The position numbers and the translations under genes are program-made. The notes below the pieces were generated by a model. The model searched no databases. It saw only the letters and a program-made list of their open reading frames with translations, and was not told the DNA's origin. A DNA stretch of 64,000 nucleotides from JAAXGX01 sp965221595 (GTDB taxonomy: Bacteria; Acidobacteriota; Vicinamibacteria; Vicinamibacterales; UBA8438): NCBI GenBank assembly GCA_965221595.1, contig OZ244900.1:1860001-1924000 (forward strand), read 5' to 3'. Positions 41,730-49,311 of this stretch are shown here, in pieces (position 1 is the stretch's first letter; each line of letters opens with the position of its first letter).

Positions 41730-43208
41730 ATGAGAACGCCCAGGATCCGCGCACGTCGCCGGTACTGCACGATGCTGTTCGCCGCGGCGCTCGCTGTCGC
41801 GTGGCTGCCCGCCGGCGGCAGTCTGCTCGGGCAGGCGGCGAACGAGATTCTCGTCCGGGGCGGCGAGGTCGTCACGGTCGACGGCCGGCGCCGCGCGGAC
41901 ATCCGCGTGGTGGGCGAAACGATTGCGGAGATCGGCGCGGAGCTCACGGCCCGCGGCGCCGGTGCCGAGGTCATCGACGCGCGCGGCCTGCTGGTGCTGC
42001 CCGGCGGCATCGATCCGCACGTGCACGTGGCCGGGCAGCGGCTCGACGACTACACGTCCGGATCGGCCGCCGCGTTGGCCGGCGGCATCACGACGTTTTC
42101 GAACTTCAGCGTCGTTTCACCGGGGGAGGCGCCGGCGGCTTCCGTCGAGCGGGAGGCTGCACTAATCCGCGCCCAGTCAATCGCTGATGTCATCGTCCAT
42201 CCAATCATCACCGAACCCGCGAACGCGAATGCTGACACCCTGGGAGCACAAGCCGCGGGCGGGCAGACGAGCATCAAGGTGTTCATGAACCGGGAACCGT
42301 TCGATCGGGACGTGCCGGGCTATATCGCGACCATGGAGGCGGCGCGCGACGCCGGCCTGCTCGTGATGATGCATGCCGAGGACGGGCCGATCATCCGCAC
42401 GACCGCCGAGCGGATGGTGGCCGAGGGACGGGGCTCGCTGCGGTACTTCGCCGACGCGCGGCCGGTGGCGGCCGAGGTTGCCGCAACGCAGCGTGCGGTG
42501 GCGCTGGCCGAGGTGACCGGGGCGCCGGTGTACCTCGTGCACCTGTCGTCGGAGCGGGCGCTGCAGGTGGCCGAGGACGCCGCCGGTCGCGGCCTGCCCG
42601 TATACGTCGAGACGCGCCCCATCTATCTGCACCTGACGCGCGAGCGGTTCGCGGGGCCCAGCCCCGGACTGTACATCGGCCAACCGGCCCTCAGGACGCA
42701 GCAGGACCAGAACGCCCTCTGGGCCGGGCTCGCGCGCGGAGCGGTGCACGTGGTGGCGACGGATCACGTGGCGTACACCCGCGAGCAGAAGCTCGATCCG
42801 GCCCAGACGGTGGCCGACCACCGACCGGGCATGAGCAACCTGCAGGTGATGCTGCCGATGCTCTTCTCCGAGGGCGTGGCGGCGGGGCGCCTGACGCTCG
42901 AACAGTTCGTGGCGGTAGCGGCGACGAACGCTGCGAAGCTGTTCGGACTGTATCCGCGCAAGGGCACGATCGCTGTAGGCGCGGATGCCGATCTGGCACT
43001 GTGGGACCCGGACGCCACGCGCAGCATTCGGGACGAGGACATGCTCTCGCGCAGCGGCTACTCCACGTACGCCGGTACCGAGGTGACTGGCTGGCCGACG
43101 CTGACCATGCGCCGCGGCGAGGTCGTCTATCGCGACGGGGCGGTGGCGGGAGCGCCCGGCAGCGGCGAGCTGCTGCGCCGCGAACGCTGGCGCGAGCCGG
43201 CGTTCTGA
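41730..43208 (+). CDS. Secreted hydantoinase/dihydropyrimidinase-like amidohydrolase
   Basis: A 492-residue cyclic-amide hydrolase. The binuclear metal site looks complete: His97 and His99 (DPHVHV), the lysine to be carboxylated Lys183 (SIKVF), His215 (MMHAED), His271 (VHLSS) and Asp345 (ATDHV). Hydantoinase-type features include the C-terminal GADADLALWDPDAT. Unusually for this normally cytosolic family, it begins with a basic N-terminus and a hydrophobic stretch (MLFAAALAVAWLPAGG) like a signal peptide, so it probably acts in the periplasm. It lies 66 bases after the TonB receptor on the same strand. The natural substrate is unknown; hydantoins, dihydropyrimidines and allantoin-like ureides are options. 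Confidence 0.85.
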   Translation: MRTPRIRARRRYCTMLFAAALAVAWLPAGGSLLGQAANEILVRGGEVVTVDGRRRADIRVVGETIAEIGAELTARGAGAEVIDARGLLVLPGGIDPHVHVAGQRLDDYTSGSAAALAGGITTFSNFSVVSPGEAPAASVEREAALIRAQSIADVIVHPIITEPANANADTLGAQAAGGQTSIKVFMNREPFDRDVPGYIATMEAARDAGLLVMMHAEDGPIIRTTAERMVAEGRGSLRYFADARPVAAEVAATQRAVALAEVTGAPVYLVHLSSERALQVAEDAAGRGLPVYVETRPIYLHLTRERFAGPSPGLYIGQPALRTQQDQNALWAGLARGAVHVVATDHVAYTREQKLDPAQTVADHRPGMSNLQVMLPMLFSEGVAAGRLTLEQFVAVAATNAAKLFGLYPRKGTIAVGADADLALWDPDATRSIRDEDMLSRSGYSTYAGTEVTGWPTLTMRRGEVVYRDGAVAGAPGSGELLRRERWREPAF

Positions 43209-43214
43209 CGCGGG

Positions 43215-44339
43215 TCAGTACTCGTTGAAGATCCGCTGGATCTCGGCCCGGTCGCGCGTCAGGGTGAGCGCGAGCAGAAGCAGGATGCGCGCCTTCTGCG
43301 GGTTGAGGTTGTCGGCAGCAATCATGTCCAGCCCGTCATAGCGGCCGAGCGGGACCACGCGGCCGCTGCCCGTGCGGTTCGAGCGGACGAGCACGGGCCG
43401 GGCTTCCGGCGGCAGCGAACGTATCTGCTCCAGTGCTTCCAACTCGACCGTTGACACGATGCCCGCGCCGGTGCCGGCGAGCACGATGCCGTCGACCCCG
43501 GCGTCGATCAGGGCGCGGATCAGCACCGGGTTCGGCGCTACATAGGAGTAGACGATGTCCACTGCCGGGAGCTCCGTGATCCGGGCCGGATCGAATTCTG
43601 CATCCGTCGTATGGCGCTTCGTCGGCTCCCGGTAGAAGGTCACGGCGTCGGCGTCGACGTAGCCCAGGAACCCGAGTGTCCGGGCGTTGAACGTCTCGAC
43701 GCGGTAGGTACTCGTCTTGGTGACGTCCCGCGCGGCATTGATCTCGTCGTTCATGACGACCAGCACACCCTTGCCCCGGGCGGCGGGCGCCGCGGCGGTG
43801 CGGACCGCATTCAGGAGATTGAGCGGGCCATCCGCACTGATGGCCGTCGCCGGGCGTTGTGCGCCGACGAGCACGACCGGACGCTCGTGGCGAATCGTCA
43901 GGTTGAGGAAGTAGGCCGTCTCCTCGAGCGTGTTCGTGCCGTGCGTGACGACGACGCCGGCCACGTCCGGATCAGCGGAGAAGAGCGCGTTGATGCGGTT
44001 GGCGAGCCGCAGCCAGACATCGAACGTGATGTTCGGGCTGCCGAGGTTCGCTACCTGCTCGACCCGCACGTCGGCGTGGTCGGCGAGGGCGGGCAGCGCG
44101 GCTACGAGCTCGGCGCCCGAGCGGGCGCCCACGCGGTAGTCTGTGAGGCTGGTTGCCGAGGGTCCACCGCCGGAGATGGTTCCCCCGGTGGCCAGGACCC
44201 ACACAACGGGCAGGTCCCGGTTCGCCGGCGCCTGCGCGTGCAAGGGCGGCACGGCCAGGCAGGCCCCGAGGAGCACGGTGAGCCGCCGGGCGCGGCCATG
44301 TATCCGATGGTTTCGGACCGTTCTGGACGATGGCGGCAT
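43215..44339 (-). CDS. Type II (secreted) L-asparaginase
   Basis: A 374-residue exported amidohydrolase releasing ammonia from asparagine or glutamine. After a signal peptide (near PPLHAQ) the first catalytic Thr54 sits in TGGTIS. The second Thr135 is in THGTNTLEETAYF, and Lys208 in DVTKTSTYR completes the site. In well-studied type II enzymes the second motif is THGTDT; here the Asp is Asn136. The frame is otherwise full length, ending with DNLNPQKARILLLLAL, typical of the C-terminal domain. The gene converges with the hydantoinase-like gene (6-base gap) and diverges from PDLQG paralogue 2. Confidence 0.9.
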   Translation of the reverse strand: MPPSSRTVRNHRIHGRARRLTVLLGACLAVPPLHAQAPANRDLPVVWVLATGGTISGGGPSATSLTDYRVGARSGAELVAALPALADHADVRVEQVANLGSPNITFDVWLRLANRINALFSADPDVAGVVVTHGTNTLEETAYFLNLTIRHERPVVLVGAQRPATAISADGPLNLLNAVRTAAAPAARGKGVLVVMNDEINAARDVTKTSTYRVETFNARTLGFLGYVDADAVTFYREPTKRHTTDAEFDPARITELPAVDIVYSYVAPNPVLIRALIDAGVDGIVLAGTGAGIVSTVELEALEQIRSLPPEARPVLVRSNRTGSGRVVPLGRYDGLDMIAADNLNPQKARILLLLALTLTRDRAEIQRIFNEY

Positions 44340-44405
44340 GCGGGGCGATTATGACCGTGGCGCCGGACGTGTCAAGGCGTCGGGCACTGCTTTCGGCGGC
44401 AGCGG

Positions 44406-44434
44406 TTGACAAGGCGCGCCGCGGATGCTGTATT
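44406..44434 (+). promoter_or_regulatory. Promoter for PDLQG paralogue 2
   Basis: A perfect TTGACA is followed after 17 bases by TGTATT, which also carries the TGC extension. The expected start is about 17 bases ahead of the ATG, just before a GGAGGA ribosome-binding site. It is the second-best consensus promoter in the window. Confidence 0.5.
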
Positions 44435-44457
44435 GCGCAGGAACGGAGGACGATGAG

Positions 44458-45546
44458 ATGACCAGTCGGAGCTTCTCGACCCTCGGAGTGTGTGTCACGG
44501 TGCTGCTGCTGGCGCCGGCGACGGCCGCCGGCCAGGAGCGCCGGCTGTATTCCGGTGCGGAGACCGGCCTGGACGGGCTGCTGCCTCCCGCGGCGGGCGC
44601 GCTGCCGCGGACGCCGTGGGGCGACCCCGATCTGCGCGGCGTGTGGAACAACTCGACCGACACGCCGCTGGAGCGGCTGACGGCGGCCGAGCAGGAACGC
44701 AGCCGCCGGGCGCGGGAGGCGGTCGTCGCCGCCACGCAGGGCACGGGCGCGGCCTGGATAGAGCGCTCCGGGACCATCCTGCGGGAGTCGCTCGTCGTGG
44801 ACCCGCCCGATGGGCGGATTCCCAAGCTGCTGCCGGCCGCGAGGCAACGCCTGATTGACCGCGAGGAGGCCCGCGCGGGCCGCGGGGAGGCGGACTCCTG
44901 GCTCGACCGCAATAGTTGGGAGCGGTGCATCTCGCGGACCATGCCCGTGGCCATGATCCCGAACGGCTACAACGCGAACTACCAGATCCTGCAGACGCCG
45001 GACCACGTGGCCATCCTGATCGAGATGATCCACGAGTCGCGCATCATCCCGCTGGACGGGCGGCCGCACGTCGGCGACGGTGTGCGGCAGTGGCTGGGCG
45101 ACAGTCGGGGACGCTGGGAGGGCGACACGCTGGTGGTCGAGACCGAGCGCTTCAACGACCGGCTGGACGGCGGCGACTACCAGCCGTCGCACATCATCCA
45201 GACCGGGCACCGCGGACCGGGCGGCACGCTACACCTCGTAGAGCGCTTCCGAATGGTCGACGCGAACTCGATCGACTACGAGCTCACGATCACCGATCCA
45301 CAGACGTACGCGCGGTCGTATACGCTGTCGATCCCGATGACCCGGCGCGACACGAACGAACCGCTCAACCATCTGTTCGAGTACGCCTGTCACGAGGGCA
45401 ATCACGGGATGATGAACCTTCTCAGCGCCGGCCGAGCCGATGAGCAGCAGGCGCTCGCCGCGGCGGAGCTGGTCTCCCGCCAGCGCAAGGATGCGGGCCA
45501 CCCCGGGGTGCGCGAGCCGGCCGTCCCGTTCGTGGCGCAGGAGTAG
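44458..45546 (+). CDS. PDLQG-family secreted protein, paralogue 2
   Basis: A 362-residue exported protein related to the genes at 37.2, 53.8 and 60.9 kb. A signal peptide ends near TAAGQ. The motifs are PRTPWGDPDLRGVWNNSTDTPLER, SLVVDPPDGRIP, WERCISR, YNANYQILQTPDHVAILIEMIHESRIIPLDGRPH, QWLGDSRGRWEGDTLVVETERF and FEYACHEGNHGMMNLLSAGRADE. It has a longer C-terminal tail than the others (about 30 residues after the last motif). It has a consensus promoter and a GGAGGA site and stands alone. Function unknown. Confidence 0.8.
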   Translation: MTSRSFSTLGVCVTVLLLAPATAAGQERRLYSGAETGLDGLLPPAAGALPRTPWGDPDLRGVWNNSTDTPLERLTAAEQERSRRAREAVVAATQGTGAAWIERSGTILRESLVVDPPDGRIPKLLPAARQRLIDREEARAGRGEADSWLDRNSWERCISRTMPVAMIPNGYNANYQILQTPDHVAILIEMIHESRIIPLDGRPHVGDGVRQWLGDSRGRWEGDTLVVETERFNDRLDGGDYQPSHIIQTGHRGPGGTLHLVERFRMVDANSIDYELTITDPQTYARSYTLSIPMTRRDTNEPLNHLFEYACHEGNHGMMNLLSAGRADEQQALAAAELVSRQRKDAGHPGVREPAVPFVAQE

Positions 45547-45563
45547 CGGCAACGGTTCAACGC

Positions 45564-45600
45564 GGCGGCGCTGGGGCGGCAGCTGCGTCGCAGCGCCGCC
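45564..45600. terminator. Hairpin after PDLQG paralogue 2
   Basis: A perfect 10-base inverted repeat (GGCGGCGCTG and CAGCGCCGCC) with a 17-base loop lies 18 bases after the stop, in a gap between convergent genes. There is no T-run, so an intrinsic terminator is uncertain. Confidence 0.35.
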
Positions 45601-45748
45601 ACCTCGCCTGGCAGCCCGGGCCGCCGCGTTCCTGCCGCTGGTGCTCGGTGGCGTGGGCAACGTTCGCGAGGCCGGGGTGTCGCCGTGAGGGCAGGTTTGC
45701 GAACGGGGCGGTAACCCCGGCCGGCGGAAGCAGCGGAACGCCCGTCGC

Positions 45749-46576
45749 CTACTCCCGCGCGATGCCCATGATGACATAGCCTCCCGAGCGCTCGTCGCGA
45801 TCGAGTTCCAGCAGGCCCCGTGCCTGGGCCTCTTCGAGCAGGTCGTTGAACGAGCCGAAGCCGTAGGCCGACTCGTTGAAGCCCGGCCGGCGGCGCTTCA
45901 GGGTCTGCTTGATCATCGAGCCCCACAGCTTGGCGCGGTCGCCGCGCTCCGCGTAGATCTCCTCGGCGGTCTGCACCACGAGGTCGAGTCCCTTCTGGGT
46001 CGGATCGTCCGCGGCCGGCGCCGTCTTTCTTTCATCGGACGGGCTCTCGGTCTGGGCGCCGCCCTTCGACCGTCCCCGGCCTCGGGAACGCCGGCGGGAC
46101 GGCTGACGCTCGGCGACGAGATCGTCGTAGAAGATGAACTCGTCGCAGTTGTTCACCAGCAGGTCGGACGTGGAGCTCTTCACGCCGACGCCGATAACCG
46201 ACTTGGCGTTCTCGCGCAGCTTGCTGGCCAGCGGCGAGAAGTCGGAGTCGCCCGAGACGATGACGAAGGTGTCGATGTGTTCCTTCGTGTAGCAGAGGTC
46301 GAGGGCGTCGACGACCATCCGGATGTCGGCCGAGTTCTTGCCCGACTGCCGCGCGTGCGGAATCTCAATCAGCTCGAACGCCGCCTCGTGCATCGTCGGC
46401 TTGTGTTCCTTGTAGCGGTCCCAGTCGCAGTAGGCCTTCTTGGCGACGATGCTGCCCTTGAGCAGCAGCCGCTCGACGATGGGCCGGATGTCGATCTTCT
46501 TGAGCTTGGCGTCGCGGACGCCGAGGGCGATGTTTTCGAAGTCGCAGAACACCGCGAGGTTGCTGTCGCCGTTCAC
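45749..46576 (-). CDS. NYN/PIN-type RNase domain protein with LOTUS-like C-terminus
   Basis: A 275-residue cytosolic protein. The first 150 residues form a NYN (LabA/DUF88) nuclease domain with acidic residues at the positions expected for a metal site: AVFCDFENI, SADIRMVVDALDLC and IVSGDSDFSPLA. An Arg/Ser-rich linker (SRRRSRGRGRSKGG) leads to a C-terminal helical domain of the OST-HTH/LOTUS kind (LVVQTAEEIYAE...LWGSMIKQTLKRRRPGFNESAYGFGSFNDLL), often an RNA-binding module. It is probably an RNA-processing or decay enzyme. The GTG start follows an AAGGAG site at ideal spacing; an upstream in-frame extension is unlikely. Confidence 0.85.
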   Translation of the reverse strand: MNGDSNLAVFCDFENIALGVRDAKLKKIDIRPIVERLLLKGSIVAKKAYCDWDRYKEHKPTMHEAAFELIEIPHARQSGKNSADIRMVVDALDLCYTKEHIDTFVIVSGDSDFSPLASKLRENAKSVIGVGVKSSTSDLLVNNCDEFIFYDDLVAERQPSRRRSRGRGRSKGGAQTESPSDERKTAPAADDPTQKGLDLVVQTAEEIYAERGDRAKLWGSMIKQTLKRRRPGFNESAYGFGSFNDLLEEAQARGLLELDRDERSGGYVIMGIARE

Positions 46577-46646
46577 GCACTCTCCTTGTTCTTGAGTCCT
46601 CGAGTACTCGCCGCCGGACCGGCGCCGGGGGCGGGTGAGTCCCGGA

Positions 46647-47597
46647 CTAGCGGCGGCCGGCCTCCCGCCGCGCCTCCGTGGTGGACGCACCCATGAAGAT
46701 GCGGGCGCCCTGCTCGATGCGGCGGGTCACGTCGGCGGCGCCGTTCATCGCCACTGGCAGGTCGAACTCCTTGCCGGCCGCCAGGATCGCGTCGACCGCG
46801 GCGGCCAGCGCCTGCTGATCCTGGTGGAGGGCGACGCTCAGGTCGCCGGTACCGGCCCACAGCACCGCGCCGACGTTGCGCTCGGCCAGCGCCCGCGCGA
46901 TGTCGCGCACGTTGGCTACGGCCAGGCGGTTCTCGATGATGAACCAGGGGATCAGATTGCCGTGCGGGTCGAGCCGCCAGATGTCCGACTGCTCGCGATA
47001 CTCGGGAACGGACAGGCCCCAGTAGCGCGCCGCCACCGCCGCACCGGACCCGCGGATGCCGACGGGCTCGACGTCGGGCGCCCCCGGCTCCTGGGGGTAG
47101 CGCATGGCGCGCACTGCGGTCAGCGCCTGCTCGGCCGTCTCGATATGGGGGAAGACCACGCCGTGGACGCCGGCGTCGAGGACGCTCTTCACCTGCCAGG
47201 TGTTGTACTCGAGTTCGCGGCCGTAGGCGGGTACGCGGGCAATGACCGTCTTCGATGCGCTCATGTCGCCGGCCCGGGTGAGCGCACCGGGATCCAGCAG
47301 GAACTGCATGTACGTCCGCATGTCCTCGACGTCAAACGGGTTGTGCTCGAGGTCGTACATCACGACGTCGAAGGTCTCGTCGGTCGAGTGGGTCATCGCG
47401 TCGACGGGGGCGTTCCCGATGCCGCCGAAATTGGCGAAGCTGCCGAAGACGATGGTTCCGGTATCGAGCAGCGCGGCAAGTCTGCTCACGCGTGGAGGGG
47501 GTGTAGCAGTCTGACCACTGGCGGCAAACGACGCCGACCATGCTGCGACGGCGCCCGCGGCGAGCAGGAGGGCGACGAACGGCAGTCTGATTCGCAT
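46647..47597 (-). CDS. HpcH/HpaI aldolase-like protein with signal peptide
   Basis: A 316-residue TIM-barrel protein of the HpcH/HpaI/citrate-lyase-beta superfamily, whose members carry out metal-dependent aldol cleavage. Recognisable parts are MYDLEHNPFDVEDM (catalytic-His region), VIARVPAYG (Arg), DAGVHGVVFPHIETAEQA and AVLWAGTGDLSVAL. A hydrophobic leader (FVALLLAAGAVAAWSAS) suggests export, which is unusual for this cytosolic family and raises the chance of a novel role. It precedes the NYN gene on the same strand by about 70 bases. Confidence 0.78.
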   Translation of the reverse strand: MRIRLPFVALLLAAGAVAAWSASFAASGQTATPPPRVSRLAALLDTGTIVFGSFANFGGIGNAPVDAMTHSTDETFDVVMYDLEHNPFDVEDMRTYMQFLLDPGALTRAGDMSASKTVIARVPAYGRELEYNTWQVKSVLDAGVHGVVFPHIETAEQALTAVRAMRYPQEPGAPDVEPVGIRGSGAAVAARYWGLSVPEYREQSDIWRLDPHGNLIPWFIIENRLAVANVRDIARALAERNVGAVLWAGTGDLSVALHQDQQALAAAVDAILAAGKEFDLPVAMNGAADVTRRIEQGARIFMGASTTEARREAGRR

Positions 47598-47937
47598 GGA
47601 CGCTTACCTTACTTGCAGGAGGGGCGGGCCGATTGGCAAATCGTACTCCGGGCCCGGCCGGAATTCAACGCGCGCCGCGCGCGCCGCCGATCCGAGCCCT
47701 CGCATCGCCGATGTGAACCGGGCGCGACGTTGTCACGACTGCGGCCGGTCCATCGGCAACAGTGACCTGGCCGGCGGTCCACGCCGCCCGGCAGGCGTTA
47801 CCTCGACGGCAACGTTTCGCCACCGGCCAGTGGCGACGCCGAGGGAACGAGCGGCTGGTCGTGCTATTGCCGTCGTGAGCGACTTACGCGCCCTGGACCG
47901 GGGCTGCACGAGCGTGTGGTATCTTGAGGACCGAGCA
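47598..47937. other. Intergenic region (340 bases) with a candidate promoter only
   Basis: The gap lies between the divergent aldolase-like gene and the coiled-coil gene. I see no coding signal on either strand. Near its right end TGGTATCTT (47917-47925) fits an extended -10 on the plus strand, directly followed by the TTGAGGA ribosome-binding site of the next gene. Confidence 0.4.
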
Positions 47938-48198
47938 ATGGAAACGGCACCGATCTTCACGTCCATCGTCGTCACCGGGATGGCGATTGTCGGGCTGACC
48001 GGCCTGATGGGCAGGATGCTGTGGCTCGGCAGGAACCGGCAATTCGAGTCGGTGAACCAACGATTCGACCGGATAAACGAGCGATTCAACGGGGTGGACC
48101 GGCGATTCGACGCGATGAACCAGAAATTCGACACGGTGGACCAGCAGTTCCAGGGTGTAAACGGCCGCACCCCGTTGCGACAGGAGGGGCTGGGATGA
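47938..48198 (+). CDS. Small membrane-anchored coiled-coil protein with heptad repeats
   Basis: An 86-residue protein. One membrane helix (IFTSIVVTGMAIVGLTGLMGRMLWLG) is followed by six near-identical heptads of the form RFDxVNx (for example RFDRINE, RFNGVDR, RFDAMNQ). These form a regular coiled coil on one side of the membrane. The repeats are visible in the DNA as a 21-base tandem. Similar 'RF' heptad proteins occur widely as small membrane or phage-associated coiled coils of unknown role. A GAGGA site precedes the ATG. The stop overlaps the start of the metallo-beta-lactamase-fold gene by four bases (ATGA), so the two are coupled. Confidence 0.7.
   Translation: METAPIFTSIVVTGMAIVGLTGLMGRMLWLGRNRQFESVNQRFDRINERFNGVDRRFDAMNQKFDTVDQQFQGVNGRTPLRQEGLG
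48040..48165 (+). repeat. Six tandem 21-base units encoding heptads
   Basis: Six consecutive 21-base units share the pattern cGATTCGACnnngTGAACnng. They sit inside the small coiled-coil gene and encode one heptad each. The units differ at the DNA level (up to about a third of positions), so the expansion is not recent. Confidence 0.7.
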
Positions 48199-49163
48199 CA
48201 CGGCTATGCATGACGTTGGTCGCCGCGCTGATCGCGACCTCCGTGGCGGGCCTTCAGGCACAGGACGAGCGTGCACGCGGACGCGACGCCATCCAGTGGG
48301 GGTTGCCCAGGGGATATATCCCCGGTGGCGACTGGAAGGTACAGATTCCGTTCCGGATCTTCGACAATGTCTACTTCGTCGGCAACGAGGCCGTCAGCTC
48401 CTACCTGATCACCACATCCGACGGGCTCGTGCTCATCGATGCGACGAATGCCATCATGGTCAATCGTACGCTCGACAATATTCGGCAGCTCGGTTTCGAC
48501 CCGCTGGACATCAAGTACGTGTTCGTCACTGAAGCGCACGAAATCCACTACGGTGGGGCAGCCCAGATCAAGGCCGCCACGGGCGCGACGATCTGCCTGT
48601 CGCCGGCGGACTGGGATTTTCTCGAGCAGGCGGTGGCTCGCGCCGATGAGGTCGAGTTCGACTGGACGACGCAGGTGGCGCCGCCCCGTGACCACGAGAT
48701 CCGGGACGGGGAGGTCATCACCCTGGGCGACGCGCAGTTCACCTTGTACACGACGCCGGGACACACCCCGGGCACGAGCTCGTTCGAGTACGTCGGCTAC
48801 GACGGCGACCGTCGCTATCGCGTGTTGACGCCGGGCGGAACCGGTCTGAGCATGGGGTCGGACTGGACCGATGAGTGGATCGAAGGCCGCGAGCGGCTCA
48901 AGGCGCTGGGCCCCTGGGACGTCGTGCTGGGAAACCACCCGAACAACACCCCGGGCAACCTGTTCAAGCTCATGGTCGAGGGCGCTGATCGGGACTCCCG
49001 GGATCCACATCCCGTCGTGCAAGGATCGGCTGCGATAGACGATTGGTTCGACACGCTCCTGGAGGTCGCATGGCAGAAGGCCGAGGCCCCTTACCATGGG
49101 CATCTCCGACGACCGGGCGTCATCACCAATCAGGTGCTGCCCTACTTGATCTCACCGCGGTGA
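48195..49163 (+). CDS. Secreted metallo-beta-lactamase-fold protein with altered metal motif
   Basis: A 322-residue exported protein with the subclass-B3-like MBL fold. A signal peptide ends near AGLQAQ. The fold is clear from VYFVGNEAVSSYLITTSDGLVLIDA, the TPGHTPGTSS segment (His190) and VVLGNHPNN (His248). The signature HxHxDH is replaced by E113-A-H115-E-I117-H118, losing one first-site His and the key second-site Asp. Catalytic zinc chemistry is therefore doubtful; the protein could bind one metal or be non-enzymatic. An AGGAGGGG site precedes the ATG, which overlaps the coiled-coil gene's stop. Confidence 0.82.
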   Translation: MTRLCMTLVAALIATSVAGLQAQDERARGRDAIQWGLPRGYIPGGDWKVQIPFRIFDNVYFVGNEAVSSYLITTSDGLVLIDATNAIMVNRTLDNIRQLGFDPLDIKYVFVTEAHEIHYGGAAQIKAATGATICLSPADWDFLEQAVARADEVEFDWTTQVAPPRDHEIRDGEVITLGDAQFTLYTTPGHTPGTSSFEYVGYDGDRRYRVLTPGGTGLSMGSDWTDEWIEGRERLKALGPWDVVLGNHPNNTPGNLFKLMVEGADRDSRDPHPVVQGSAAIDDWFDTLLEVAWQKAEAPYHGHLRRPGVITNQVLPYLISPR

Positions 49164-49311
49164 CCGCACCGGGACCGGCCGCCGCTACGTAGCCGGAGCT
49201 GCCAAGGCTTTCCAGAACGACCGGATCTGCGGCTCCGTGTCGGGGATCGAGTCGACGAGGGCAAGGCCCTGCATGTCCGTCTGATTCCAAGCAAGGGCCG
49301 GGCCACCGGCG

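Noticed and set aside
49185..49311. A protein-like run on the minus strand between the MBL and PQQ genes, including WNQTDMQGLALVDSIPDTEP
   Set aside because: It has no plausible start, overlaps the PQQ gene end in another frame and is only about 40 codons. It could be a relic but I cannot support it.
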